From NCBI RefSeq assembly GCF_947581915.1, contig NZ_CANPWG010000046.1, forward strand, positions 1-64,000: a stretch of 64,000 nt of DNA, written 5' to 3'. Below the pieces are notes generated by a model. That model searched no databases. It saw only the letters and a program-made list of their open reading frames with translations, and had not been told where the DNA came from. Source of the DNA: Candidatus Palauibacter scopulicola. Lineage in GTDB: Bacteria; Gemmatimonadota; Gemmatimonadetes; Palauibacterales; Palauibacteraceae. Both the position numbers and the translations under genes were made by a program. Shown here in pieces: positions 26,124 through 34,231 of the stretch. Each line of letters opens with the position of its first letter. Positions within the stretch are counted from its first letter, which is position 1.

Positions 26124-27419
26124 CTATGCGGCGGCCGGCCGGGCCGACGACGCCACGGCCAGCGCGCGGTCGAGGTCCTCGATGATGTCCTCGATGTGCT
26201 CGATGCCCACGGAGAGCCGGATCGTCTCCGGGCGCACCCCCACGCTGAGCTGCTCTTCCTCGGTGAGCTGCCGGTGCGTCGTGGACGCCGGGTGGCACGC
26301 CAGCGACTTCGCATCCCCGATGTTCACGAGCCGCTTGAACAGCTCGAGCGCGTCGTAGAACTTCACGCCCGCCTCGAAGCCGCCCTTCACCCCGAACGTC
26401 AGGATCCCCGACGCCCGGCCGCCGAGGTACTTCAGCGCCAGCTCGTGGTAGGGGTCGCCCGGCAGACCGGCGTAGCTCACCCACTCCACCGCCGGGTGGT
26501 CGTTCAGGTGCTGCGCCACGGCCAGCGCGTTCTCGGAGTGGCGCTCGATGCGGAGGTTCAGCGTCTGGATCCCCTGGATGATCTGGAACGCGTTGAAGGG
26601 CGAGATCGCCGATCCTGTGTTCCGCAGCGGCACCGTGCGCGCCCGCCCGATGTAGGCGGCCGGCCCGAGCGCCTCCGTGTAGACGACCCCGTGGTAGCTC
26701 GGCTCCGGCGTGGTGAACTGCGGATAGCGGCTCGCGTGCTCCGTCCAGTCGAACTTCCCGGAGTCGACGATGGCGCCACCGAGCGAGTTGCCGTGGCCGC
26801 CGATGTACTTCGTCAGCGAGTGCACCACGATGTCGAACCCGTGCTCGATCGGCTTGAGGAGCGCGGGCGTGGCGACCGTGTTGTCCACGATGGTGGCGAC
26901 GCCGTGGGCGTGCGCCACGTCGGCCACCGCCGCAAGGTCCACGATGTTGCCCGCCGGGTTGCCGATGCTTTCGACGAACACCGCCTTCGTGCGGTCATCG
27001 ATCAGCCTGGCCAGATCGTCCGGGCCGTCGCCTTCGGCGAAGCGCACCTCGATCCCCTGCTGCGGCAGCATGTGGGCGAAGAGCGTGTAGGTGCCGCCGT
27101 ACAACTGGGGCACCGAGACGATGTTGTCCCCCGCGGCGGCGAGGTTGAGGACCGAATAGTTGACGGCCGCGCTGCCGGAGGACAGCGCCAGCGCCGCCAG
27201 CCCGCGCTCGAGCTGGGCAATCCGCTCCTCCAGCACGGCCTGCGTGGGGTTCATGATGCGGGAGTAGATGTTGCCCTCGACCTCGAGGTTGAAGAGGTCC
27301 GCGCCGTGTTGCGCGTCATCGAACTCGTACGCCACGGTCTGGTACAGCGGCACCGCGACCGCGTGCGTGGTGGGCTCGGACTCGTATCCGAGGTGAATCG
27401 CTACAGTTTCGTCTCTCAT
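26124..27419 (-). CDS. metY: O-acetylhomoserine sulfhydrylase
   Basis: 431 residues from the ATG at 27419, with GAAAGGG upstream. It belongs to the Cys/Met metabolism PLP enzymes: the entry HLGYESEPTTHAVAVPLYQT, the phosphate-binding region SSGSAAVNYSVLNL, YGGTYTLF, and the PLP lysine in HSLTKYIGGHGNSLGG. Length and the long C-terminal domain fit MetY (O-acetyl- or O-succinylhomoserine plus sulfide to homocysteine). It is the last gene of the ask-asd-metY operon behind a SAM-I riboswitch and faces a divergent metX that would supply its substrate. Confidence 0.95.
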   Translation of the reverse strand: MRDETVAIHLGYESEPTTHAVAVPLYQTVAYEFDDAQHGADLFNLEVEGNIYSRIMNPTQAVLEERIAQLERGLAALALSSGSAAVNYSVLNLAAAGDNIVSVPQLYGGTYTLFAHMLPQQGIEVRFAEGDGPDDLARLIDDRTKAVFVESIGNPAGNIVDLAAVADVAHAHGVATIVDNTVATPALLKPIEHGFDIVVHSLTKYIGGHGNSLGGAIVDSGKFDWTEHASRYPQFTTPEPSYHGVVYTEALGPAAYIGRARTVPLRNTGSAISPFNAFQIIQGIQTLNLRIERHSENALAVAQHLNDHPAVEWVSYAGLPGDPYHELALKYLGGRASGILTFGVKGGFEAGVKFYDALELFKRLVNIGDAKSLACHPASTTHRQLTEEEQLSVGVRPETIRLSVGIEHIEDIIEDLDRALAVASSARPAAA

Positions 27420-27456
27420 TGGTCTCAACCCTTTCGTGAGATCGATTGCGACTGAA

Positions 27457-28578
27457 TCAGGCCCGAACGCCGGGCCGTGAACTTCCGTGTACCTGGCCGA
27501 TTCCTGCCGGTGCGGCACGCGGATCGGAGTGCCTCGCGCGCCAGCGGGCCTCTCGCGCGAGACACAACTCGGCATTGAGCAAACAGGCGCCGGCGGCGCC
27601 CCGGATGCCGTTGTGGGCGACCACGGTTATCGCGAGGTCGTGGGGCGGCGCGGCGCGGATTCTGCCCACGCTCGCCGCCATCCCGCCGGCCGCGCCGATG
27701 TCCAGGCGCGGCTGCGGACGGTCGGGTTCCGACCGGACGATGAGCGGTTGTTCGGGAAGCGAAGGCAGGTCCGGCAGAGATGGCGGGGCTCTGAACTCGC
27801 CGAGCACCCGTGCGGCGTCTCCGGGACTCGCGGGGGATGCGAGTTTCAGAAAGACGTTCGCGGTATGGCCGTCGAGCACCGGCACGCGGTTGACGCTCGC
27901 CGCCACGGGAATATCCGTCCCCAGGATCTTGTTGAGTTCCGGCTCGATCTTCTCCTCTTCACCGGGAATCCAGGGGATGGCGTTCCCCTCGATCTGAACG
28001 GAACCGACGCCCTCGAGGCCGGCGCCTGACACCGCCTGCAGGGTCACGACCGTGGCGGCCTCGATCCCGAAGGCCTCCTGCAAAGGCGCCAGGGCGAGCG
28101 CCAGCCCCGCCACCACGCAGTTCGGGTTGGCGACGAGGCGACCTCCCCCTTCCGACCAGGGCTGTCTCGCGGCGAGGGCCAGCGCCTGCGGGTTGACCTC
28201 CGGCACCAGCAGCGGCACGTCGTCCCTCAGCCGGTGAGCCGAGGCGTTCGTGCTCACGATGTGTCCGGCTTCCGCGAGCGCCGGCTCGAGTTCGCGCGCC
28301 ACGCCCGAGGGAAGCGCGGAGAGCACGATGCGGTACTCCGGCGGTTCCGTGGCGACGCGGAGCGGCAGGTCGGCGGCCTCCGCGGGAGGATCTCCGCCCA
28401 GGCTCCAGCGGACCGCGTCGCCGTACCTGTCGCCCGCGCGCCTCCCGGACGCCGCGACGGAGGCGAGCCGCAGGGAGGGGTGCCCGTCCAGCATCCGGAC
28501 GAGCCGCTGCCCGACGATCCCGGTCGCGCCCAGCACGGCCACCGGCAGGCGTTCATTCGACGGCTGGGTTACGCGCAT
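27457..28578 (-). CDS. asd: Aspartate-semialdehyde dehydrogenase
   Basis: 373 residues. The NADP-binding motif is GATGIVGQRL near the N-terminus. The active-site Cys is in VANPNCVVAG. The substrate loop is LQAVSGAGLEGV, and VNRVPVLDGHTANVFLKL carries the substrate-binding Arg and the catalytic His. It reduces aspartyl phosphate to aspartate semialdehyde. The ATG at 28578 lies 10 bp inside the end of the aspartokinase gene, so the two are translationally coupled. It is slightly long at the C-terminus, ending in a basic tail. Confidence 0.93.
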   Translation of the reverse strand: MRVTQPSNERLPVAVLGATGIVGQRLVRMLDGHPSLRLASVAASGRRAGDRYGDAVRWSLGGDPPAEAADLPLRVATEPPEYRIVLSALPSGVARELEPALAEAGHIVSTNASAHRLRDDVPLLVPEVNPQALALAARQPWSEGGGRLVANPNCVVAGLALALAPLQEAFGIEAATVVTLQAVSGAGLEGVGSVQIEGNAIPWIPGEEEKIEPELNKILGTDIPVAASVNRVPVLDGHTANVFLKLASPASPGDAARVLGEFRAPPSLPDLPSLPEQPLIVRSEPDRPQPRLDIGAAGGMAASVGRIRAAPPHDLAITVVAHNGIRGAAGACLLNAELCLAREARWRARHSDPRAAPAGIGQVHGSSRPGVRA

Positions 28579-29348
28579 CGGGCGCGCTCCTCCCCGCCGC
28601 GGACGGTGTCGGGCGGCGGGTCGCTCCTGCCGACCCAGGTGCCCGTCCCGCCGGGAGCCGCCACCCTGAAGGCGACCCGGTGGCGCTCCGCGAAGCTCAG
28701 CGCCCGGTCCTGGACGACTCCGGCGCCGGTTCGCCGGGCCTCGCTCCACGATGTCCGGCGGATCGGCTTGACGTGCGGGAACCGTTTCGGGTCGGCCGGG
28801 AAGATCCCATCCACATCCTTCACGAGACGGACCTCCGCCGCGCCGAGCGCGTGGGCCAGGAAAAGCGCCGTAAGGTCGGAGCCTCCTCGCCCGAGCAGCG
28901 ACGTGATGCCCGTGGCGTCCACGCCCACGAATCCGGGCAGGACGATCACGTCGTGCGTGGCCAAGGCTGTCTCGATCGCCCGAGCGTCCACGTCCACCGG
29001 CTCGGCGGCCCCGAGCGGTCCCCGCGTGCGGATCGGCAGGCGCGAGAACGACATTCCCACCGCGCGCACGCGCCCCGTCACCAGGGCGAGGTGCAGCAGC
29101 GCGACGGACGCTTCCTCTCCGGTCGCCAGGAGCGACCCGATGAGATCGTCCGGGAGCGAAGGCGCAACTTCCCGTGCCGCGGAAAGAAGATCGTCGGTGG
29201 TGTCCCCCATGGCGGACACGACGGCCACGACCTTCGCGCCCCCGGCGACATCGGCCCGGATCTCCTCGACCGCCAAGCGATATGCGGCCGGACGCGCCAG
29301 CACGGACGAACCGAACTTGAGTACGTGAACGCGGCGAACTTCGCGCAA
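28569..29348 (-). CDS. Aspartokinase lacking ACT domains
   Basis: 259 residues from a TTG at 29348, chosen because GGGGGGAGG lies 7 bp upstream; a GTG at 29378 would add ten residues but has no clear site. It is an amino-acid kinase with VHVLKFGSSV, GRGGSDLTA and VKDVDGIFPADPK, the aspartokinase family blocks. It ends right after the kinase domain, whereas typical LysC/ThrA-type enzymes add about 150-200 residues of ACT domains for lysine or threonine feedback. Control would therefore come from the SAM-I riboswitch upstream, dedicating this branch to methionine. A related short kinase cannot be fully excluded. Confidence 0.82.
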   Translation of the reverse strand: MREVRRVHVLKFGSSVLARPAAYRLAVEEIRADVAGGAKVVAVVSAMGDTTDDLLSAAREVAPSLPDDLIGSLLATGEEASVALLHLALVTGRVRAVGMSFSRLPIRTRGPLGAAEPVDVDARAIETALATHDVIVLPGFVGVDATGITSLLGRGGSDLTALFLAHALGAAEVRLVKDVDGIFPADPKRFPHVKPIRRTSWSEARRTGAGVVQDRALSFAERHRVAFRVAAPGGTGTWVGRSDPPPDTVRGGEERARCA

Positions 29349-29445
29349 TGAAACGCCTCCCCCCGAGTCTCGGTGCACACTCAGCGGACTCCGGAGAAGC
29401 GACGCCCTGGGAACTGCAGCTGCCGTGCAAGAAGCGCGGCGGGCG

Positions 29446-29560
29446 ACTCATCTACCAACGGATTACATCCGTCGCAGGAGTTGGCACATCAGTGGAAGAG
29501 CCACCTTCCACAGGTTGCCCCGGTGTCGTCGGGCCTGTCCCTCGACCGGTCTCGATGAGC
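29446..29560 (-). promoter_or_regulatory. SAM-I (S-box) riboswitch upstream of ask-asd-metY
   Basis: Minus-strand RNA: P1 strand CTCATC (29559-29554) pairs with GATGAG at the 3' end near 29447. Between them lie the SAM-I core blocks CGAGGGACAGGCCCGA, GGGGCAACC and GTGCCAACTCC in the correct order and spacing, with a variable P3 and P4. It sits about 97 nt before the aspartokinase start. Expected action: SAM binding turns off the operon. The mechanism is not fixed; the region before the start holds a strong GGGGGGAGG site that could be sequestered. Confidence 0.93.
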
Positions 29561-29680
29561 GTTGAGGCGCGGAGGCTACAGGGTCGTGGGCAGCGCGTCA
29601 AGTTTTGCGAGAGAAACCGGCGAGAAGCGGCCGCGCGCGTTTGTTGACGCGTGTGGCCGAAGCCGGCAGGTTCGGCCGCT

Positions 29681-29804
29681 ACTCATCGAGACCGGCTGAG
29701 GGACGGGCCCTTTGAAGCCGGGGCAACCGGGGCACGCGCGGTCACGCGCATGCCCAGCGGTGCCAACTCCTGCGGATCCCCGAACACGGGTCCGAGAGAT
29801 GAGC
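29681..29804 (+). promoter_or_regulatory. SAM-I (S-box) riboswitch upstream of metX
   Basis: Plus-strand RNA with P1 CTCATC (29682-29687) and GATGAG (29798-29803). Core blocks: GAGGGACGGGCCC, TGAAGCC with GGGGCAACC, and GGTGCCAACTCC, all in SAM-I order. A GC-rich P3/P4 arm includes CACGCGCGGTCACGCGC. The element ends about 80 nt before the TTG/ATG starts of metX, and GGACGGAGGAA just before the TTG could be the regulated ribosome-binding site. Confidence 0.94.
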
Positions 29805-29883
29805 GTCGGACTCCCCACGGGTCGGTCGGCTGCTCCGGAGTTGGCGTCGCGAACCACAGACGCGAGCCAGGACGGAGGAACCG

Positions 29884-30797
29884 ATTGAACGCCGTACTGC
29901 CGGAAGGCCGGAGGGGGACCGTCGCGATGCCGGCGGAGTGGAGCCCGGAACTGGAGGCCGGGATCGACGCCCGCTTCCGAGTGCGCTACGAACTCGCCGG
30001 ACCCGAGGGCGCCCCGCTGCTCGTCGCGATGGGCGGGATCTCCGCCGACCGTCACGTCTGCGCCAACGCCCTGGATCCCGCGCCCGGCTGGTGGAGGAAG
30101 CTGGCGGGCCCGGGCCTCGCCATCGATACGAACCGCTGGCGGCTGCTCGCGGTCGACTTCCTCGGATCTCCGGGAACGTTCGAGTCCAGGGAGACGTTCG
30201 AGCCCACAGGGTCCTCCGACCCTTCCATGGGCTCCTCACCGGATCGGATTCATCTCACGCCCGCAGACCAGGCGGACGCCGTCACCGTCGCGCTGCGCCA
30301 CCTCGGCGTCGAACGCGCCCACCGCATGCTGGGCGCCTCGATTGAACGCCGTACTGCCGGAAGGCCGGAGGGGGACCGTCGCGATGCCGGCGGAGTGGAG
30401 CCCGGAACTGGAGGCCGGGATCGACGCCCGCTTCCGAGTGCGCTACGAACTCGCCGGACCCGAGGGCGCCCCGCTGCTCGTCGCGATGGGCGGGATCTCC
30501 GCCGACCGTCACGTCTGCGCCAACGCCCTGGATCCCGCGCCCGGCTGGTGGAGGAAGCTGGCGGGCCCGGGCCTCGCCATCGATACGAACCGCTGGCGGC
30601 TGCTCGCGGTCGACTTCCTCGGATCTCCGGGAACGTTCGAGTCCAGGGAGACGTTCGAGCCCACAGGGTCCTCCGACCCTTCCATGGGCTCCTCACCGGA
30701 TCGGATTCATCTCACGCCCGCAGACCAGGCGGACGCCGTCACCGTCGCGCTGCGCCACCTCGGCGTCGAACGCGCCCACCGCATGCTGGGCGCCTCG
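29884..30797. repeat. Exact 457-bp tandem duplication of the 5' half of metX
   Basis: Bases 29884-30340 and 30341-30797 read as identical, with a 2-bp CG microhomology at the junction. Each copy contains the TTG, the internal GGAGGGGG site and ATG, and codons up to the GAS of the nucleophile elbow. The unit is not a multiple of three, so reading through from copy 1 is frameshifted in copy 2. Confidence 0.92.
29885..30340 (+). pseudogene. metX' copy 1, truncated by tandem duplication
   Basis: First copy of the metX 5' region, directly behind the SAM-I riboswitch and with the GGAGGAA site before the TTG at 29885. Translation from here gives about 152 correct residues, ending at GAS, and then runs out of frame through copy 2 and into 31585. 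It lacks the catalytic Asp and His, so the product would be inactive. Confidence 0.8.
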
Positions 30798-31370
30798 TAC
30801 GGCGGCATGGTCGCGCTGGCGATGGGGATCCGCCATCCCGCCCATCTCGACGGCGTCGTCCTGATCGGCGCGGCACACCGCGGCCATCCCCAGGCCATCG
30901 GGATCCACGCCGTGCAGCGCTGGATCGTCGAGTTCGCGGATCGGCACGGTCGGGGGAGCGAAGGCGTGGCGCTCGCCAGGGCGCTGGCATTCACGACCTA
31001 CAAGTCGGCGGCCGGGCTCGACGCCCGCTTCCCGCACGACTGGGAGTGGGAGAACGGTGCCCCGGTCTACGCCGTCGGCCGTTACCTGGAGAAGCAGGGA
31101 CGGGAGTTTGCGGAACGGTTCGCGCCGGAGACCTATCTGACGCTGTCGGCTTCGGTCGACCTGTGCGACCTGCGCCCGGAAGAACTCGGCGTCCCCGCCT
31201 GGCTCATCGGGTGGGAGGAGGACACGCTGGTTCCGCCCTGGCTGCTACGGGAGACCGCAAGCCGGATCGGCGCGCCTTCGTACCTGCGGATTCTGAACTC
31301 CGACGCCGGCCACGATGCCTTCCTGCTCCACGCCCCCGACTACGAGGAGGCCCTTCGAGCCTCGCTCTGA
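30384..31370 (+). CDS. metX: Homoserine O-acyltransferase (MetX type)
   Basis: 328 residues from the ATG at 30384, preceded by GGAGGGGG; the in-frame TTG at 30342 lacks a ribosome-binding site in this copy. The alpha/beta-hydrolase triad is complete: the nucleophile elbow GASYGG with Ser 138, Asp 280 in GWEEDTLVPP and His 310 in SDAGHDAF. It activates homoserine with acetyl- or succinyl-CoA, feeding metY; the acyl donor cannot be told by eye. The SAM-I riboswitch is 580 bp away because the duplicated copy intervenes, so riboswitch control of this copy by translation is doubtful; transcriptional control would still work. Confidence 0.88.
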   Translation: MPAEWSPELEAGIDARFRVRYELAGPEGAPLLVAMGGISADRHVCANALDPAPGWWRKLAGPGLAIDTNRWRLLAVDFLGSPGTFESRETFEPTGSSDPSMGSSPDRIHLTPADQADAVTVALRHLGVERAHRMLGASYGGMVALAMGIRHPAHLDGVVLIGAAHRGHPQAIGIHAVQRWIVEFADRHGRGSEGVALARALAFTTYKSAAGLDARFPHDWEWENGAPVYAVGRYLEKQGREFAERFAPETYLTLSASVDLCDLRPEELGVPAWLIGWEEDTLVPPWLLRETASRIGAPSYLRILNSDAGHDAFLLHAPDYEEALRASL

Positions 31371-31524
31371 CGTCCAGGATGCGCGCTCAGAGCCGAATCC
31401 GGGACTCCGCCGTGCTTGCTGGGCAAGTTGCCCTCAGGTGTCGGCCCAGGGATCCAGGACGATCAATGCTATCACCGATGCAGAACACTCTTGCTGGAGA
31501 ACGGACGACCGGCTTCGTAGGCGT
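31371..31524. other. Convergent gap
   Basis: 154 bp between the metX stop and the end of the convergent selenoprotein gene. No long inverted repeat or palindrome copy was seen. Confidence 0.4.
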
Positions 31525-32184
31525 CTACGAGTCGGATGGGGGGATGGCGGCGACGACCTCGGCCGGTTCGCCTCGGACGGTGTAGTCGGGGTCGGCGGAG
31601 ACGTAGACGATCGTTCCGGCGCGGTCGATGACGAAGGTGGCCGTCAGCGGGAGTTCCCAGGACTCGTCGCCGTTGAAGCGCGCGAGGTCGATGCCGAGTC
31701 CGTCGCGGTAGAGCGTTCGCAGGTCGCCGTCGACGGTGAACGTCAGGCCGTAGTCGCGCGCCACGCCCAGCCCGAAGTCGAGCAGGACATCGAACTCGAT
31801 GCCGTCCTCCTCGATCCACCCGCGGGCGAATTCTGGAAGCTGGGGAGAAAGCGTGACGAGGCGAGCCCCCTTGGCCGTGATCTCGGGAAGAACCGATTGA
31901 AGAGCAGCCTGCTCTTCGCGACAGTACGGTCACCACCGGCCCCGGAAGAAGCTGAGCACCACCGGCCCCCGCTTGAGGAGCGTCGCGAGCCGGACCGTGG
32001 GGCCGGCCACGCTCGGCCGCGCGAACAGCGGCGCCCGGTCGCCCACTCCCGGGATTCGGTCGAGGATCCCGGAACTCCGCAGCGCCTCCGTCCCTGCGGC
32101 CATGACCGCGGTCGCGGCGGCGGGGCGCACGGCCTCCTTCTCGGCACGGATCCCGGCGAGTCGCCGGTTGAGCGGCCCGCTCAC
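31525..32184 (-). CDS. Peroxiredoxin-like (AhpC/TSA family) selenoprotein, in-frame UGA
   Basis: 219 codons from a GTG at 32184 that overlaps the stop of the upstream carboxylesterase (GTGA). Codon 85 (31930-31932) is TGA, in frame with a perfectly continuous AhpC/TSA-like protein on both sides. Before it comes VGDRAPLFARPS, RGPVVLSFFRGRW; after it PYC, then LPEITAKGARLVTLSPQLPEF, FGLGVARDYGLTFTVDG and LPLTATFVIDRAGTIVYV. Family members read RGxWCPYC here, so the UGA replaces the first Cys of CxxC, giving UPYC. A hairpin with SECIS features starts 12 nt after the UGA. Read as selenocysteine, the enzyme would be a peroxide or thiol-disulfide oxidoreductase. Otherwise it is a nonsense-mutated gene. 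Confidence 0.82.
31899..31917 (-). promoter_or_regulatory. SECIS-like hairpin after the UGA codon
   Basis: On the mRNA, GAAGAGCA pairs perfectly over 8 bp with UGCUCUUC around the loop GGC. It starts 12 nt and its loop begins 20 nt after UGA, and the loop begins with G; published bacterial SECIS rules call for a loop 16-37 nt downstream with a G in its first two positions. It lies inside the coding sequence, as bacterial SECIS elements do. Confidence 0.75.
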
Positions 32185-33791
32185 GGCATCCCGGCGCGCA
32201 GGCGCCGTTCCCAGAAGTCGAGTTGGGCCGTGCGGAGTTTGCTCCCCGCCTCGACCATCGGCCCCAGCACGAGATGGGCCTCGGAATCGCGCGTGTAGGC
32301 CGGCCACGGCGGGAGTCCGGGGCCGTTCGGGTCCCCGTTCGCGGCGAAGTTCACCCAGTAGGAGGACATCGTCTGCGCCAACTGTCGGTCCACCGCCTCC
32401 CGTTCGCCGGGCCCGACGTTGCCGAAAGCGTACACGATCTCGGCCGCGTGGTACGACTTGAGATACTCCTTCGCGGGTCCCGGAGGCTCGTGCGTGAAGT
32501 AGTAGAGCCAGGCATCCGCGCCGGCGGTTTCCGACGCCCGCGCCCACGTCCGCATCTGGATCCCGAACAGGGCGTCGCCGCGGCTTCGCATGAAGGCGTC
32601 GAAGATCTCGTCCTCCTCCTTCACGGGATAGGCGTCGTTGAAGCTCTCCGCATCGTCGCCCACGCGGCCCGTCACCCACTCGCGCCACGCGTCGAGCGTC
32701 TCCGGCACGGATCTGGGAGACGAGAGCGAGGTCATCTCATCCGCGTTGAACCCGACGAGCACCGCGACGTGGTTGTGCGCTCCCTCGGCGAACGCCGTCG
32801 TCACGTCCGTCGGCAGCACCCAGCCGTCCACGTTCTCCGCCGTCCTGAAGCCCCGGCCGGCCGGCGACTCGAGCCCCGCCAGCACGCTTGCGGCGGAGAG
32901 TCTCCGCATCTCCTCCAGGGTCTCCGCCCCGAGCGCCCCGAGGAACGCCGCTCCGATCTCCTCGGCGGAGCGTCCGCCCTCCGGCGGCTCCGAAAGGCGC
33001 ATCATGGGACCGAACCGTCCCCCGCTCTGTCCGATGGCGCGATGGAAGAGTCCCGCCGCCAGCGGCGTCGCCATCAGCGTGTTCACGCTCCACGAGCCGG
33101 CCGACTCGCCGAAGATCGTCACGCGCTCCGGGTCCCCGCCGAAGGCCGCGATGTTGTCGCGCACCCATTCGAGCGCGGCGACCTGGTCGAGGACGCCGTA
33201 GTTGCCGGACGAGCCGTGCTCCGACTCGGCCGTTAGGAGAGGGTGCGCGAGGTAACCGAACGCTCCGAGCCGGTAGTTGATCGTGACGACGACGGCGCCC
33301 TTCTCCGCCAGCGCCGTCCCGTCGTAGATGCCGGTGGAGCCGGACCCCCGCGTGAGCGCGCCGCCGTGGATCCAGACCATGACCGGCCGCCGTTCCGAGG
33401 CGTCGGCGGCCCCGGTCCAGACGTTCAGGTACAGGCAGTCCTCGGCCGTTGGGGCGGGAGGACCTCCGAAGAACGAGCCCGCGCCGTAGGGGGTCTGCAT
33501 GCACTCCGGGCCGAAGCTGTGCGCGCGCAGCGTCCGCTGTCCCCACGCTTCGACCGGCTGCGGCGGCTTCCAGCGCCGGTCCCCCACCGGCGGAGCGGCG
33601 AACGGAATCCCCTTGTAGGAGCGGATGCCGTCAACGAGGACGCCGTTGACGTTCCCGCTGGCGGTCTCGACGCGGGTGTCCTGCGCGTGCAGCGGCGCCA
33701 CGAAGCCGCCAGCGGCCAGGGTGGCCAGCAGGACGCGGGAGAATGTACGGGACAGCGCGCGGGACGGATGAGTGGGGAAGTCACGATGCAT
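32181..33791 (-). CDS. Exported type-B carboxylesterase
   Basis: 536 residues from the ATG at 33791, with a signal peptide ending at PLHAQ. Type-B carboxylesterase blocks are clear: SYKGIPFAAPPVGDRRW, EDCLYLNVW, the oxyanion hole WIHGGALTRGS, the nucleophile elbow FGESAGSWSV, and the catalytic His in KSYHAAEIVYAFG. It hydrolyses esters in the periplasm. The stop overlaps the GTG start of the selenoprotein gene, indicating coupled translation of the two, which is an odd functional pairing. Confidence 0.93.
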   Translation of the reverse strand: MHRDFPTHPSRALSRTFSRVLLATLAAGGFVAPLHAQDTRVETASGNVNGVLVDGIRSYKGIPFAAPPVGDRRWKPPQPVEAWGQRTLRAHSFGPECMQTPYGAGSFFGGPPAPTAEDCLYLNVWTGAADASERRPVMVWIHGGALTRGSGSTGIYDGTALAEKGAVVVTINYRLGAFGYLAHPLLTAESEHGSSGNYGVLDQVAALEWVRDNIAAFGGDPERVTIFGESAGSWSVNTLMATPLAAGLFHRAIGQSGGRFGPMMRLSEPPEGGRSAEEIGAAFLGALGAETLEEMRRLSAASVLAGLESPAGRGFRTAENVDGWVLPTDVTTAFAEGAHNHVAVLVGFNADEMTSLSSPRSVPETLDAWREWVTGRVGDDAESFNDAYPVKEEDEIFDAFMRSRGDALFGIQMRTWARASETAGADAWLYYFTHEPPGPAKEYLKSYHAAEIVYAFGNVGPGEREAVDRQLAQTMSSYWVNFAANGDPNGPGLPPWPAYTRDSEAHLVLGPMVEAGSKLRTAQLDFWERRLRAGMP

Positions 33792-33805
33792 GCGATGCTC
33801 CGCAG

Positions 33806-34147
33806 TCAGGAAGGAGGCGAGGAGCTGGCCGGGGGCGGCATCTCCCCGTTCCAGCGGAAGCGCTTGAGCGAGATGCGTCCCCACTTGTCGAACTCCACCC
33901 CCTCGTTGGCCAGCAACTGGTACTGGATCATCTCGGAGTACGAGTCGCCGCGGGGGCTGATCTCGCCGCGCGCGTTGATCACGCGGTGCCAGGGGAGCGG
34001 CCGGTCGGAGGCATAGAGCGCGTAACCCACGAGCCGGGCCTGTCCGCCGAGTCCGGCGAGTTGCGCGACCTGCCCGTAGGTGGCGACCCGACCGGCGGGA
34101 ATCCGGGCGACGACGTTGCAGATGCGCTCGTGGAGGTCCGAAGCCAT
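33806..34147 (-). CDS. Alkyltransferase-like protein (ATL)
   Basis: 113 residues from the ATG at 34147. It matches the C-terminal domain of O6-alkylguanine-DNA alkyltransferases: VARIPAGRVATYGQVAQLAG helix-turn-helix, and the active-site block is PWHRVINARGEIS, with Trp in place of the acceptor Cys of PCHR. That substitution defines ATL proteins, which bind O6-alkylguanine lesions without repairing them and hand them to nucleotide-excision repair. It lies between the esterase and serpin genes on the same strand. Confidence 0.9.
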   Translation of the reverse strand: MASDLHERICNVVARIPAGRVATYGQVAQLAGLGGQARLVGYALYASDRPLPWHRVINARGEISPRGDSYSEMIQYQLLANEGVEFDKWGRISLKRFRWNGEMPPPASSSPPS

Positions 34148-34231
34148 GGCCGTGAATCTTGGGGAGAAGGAGCCAGCGGACAAATCCGGCAGTCCGTGGC
34201 GGGCCCCCGCGCCGGGGTTCGCCGACCGCGG

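Noticed and set aside
28234-29328. Long plus-strand frame over the asd/aspartokinase region
   Set aside because: Antisense to two genes with intact active-site motifs; composition is shadow-like.
29885-31585. A long read-through protein from metX copy 1
   Set aside because: After GAS the frame is shifted and yields Arg/Pro-rich noise; the true enzyme continues only in the other frame.
31930-32688. Treating the frame up to the UGA as a complete gene ending at RGRW
   Set aside because: It would end in the middle of a conserved active-site motif, and the same frame continues with family-like sequence; the upstream part of that frame is antisense noise inside the esterase gene frame.
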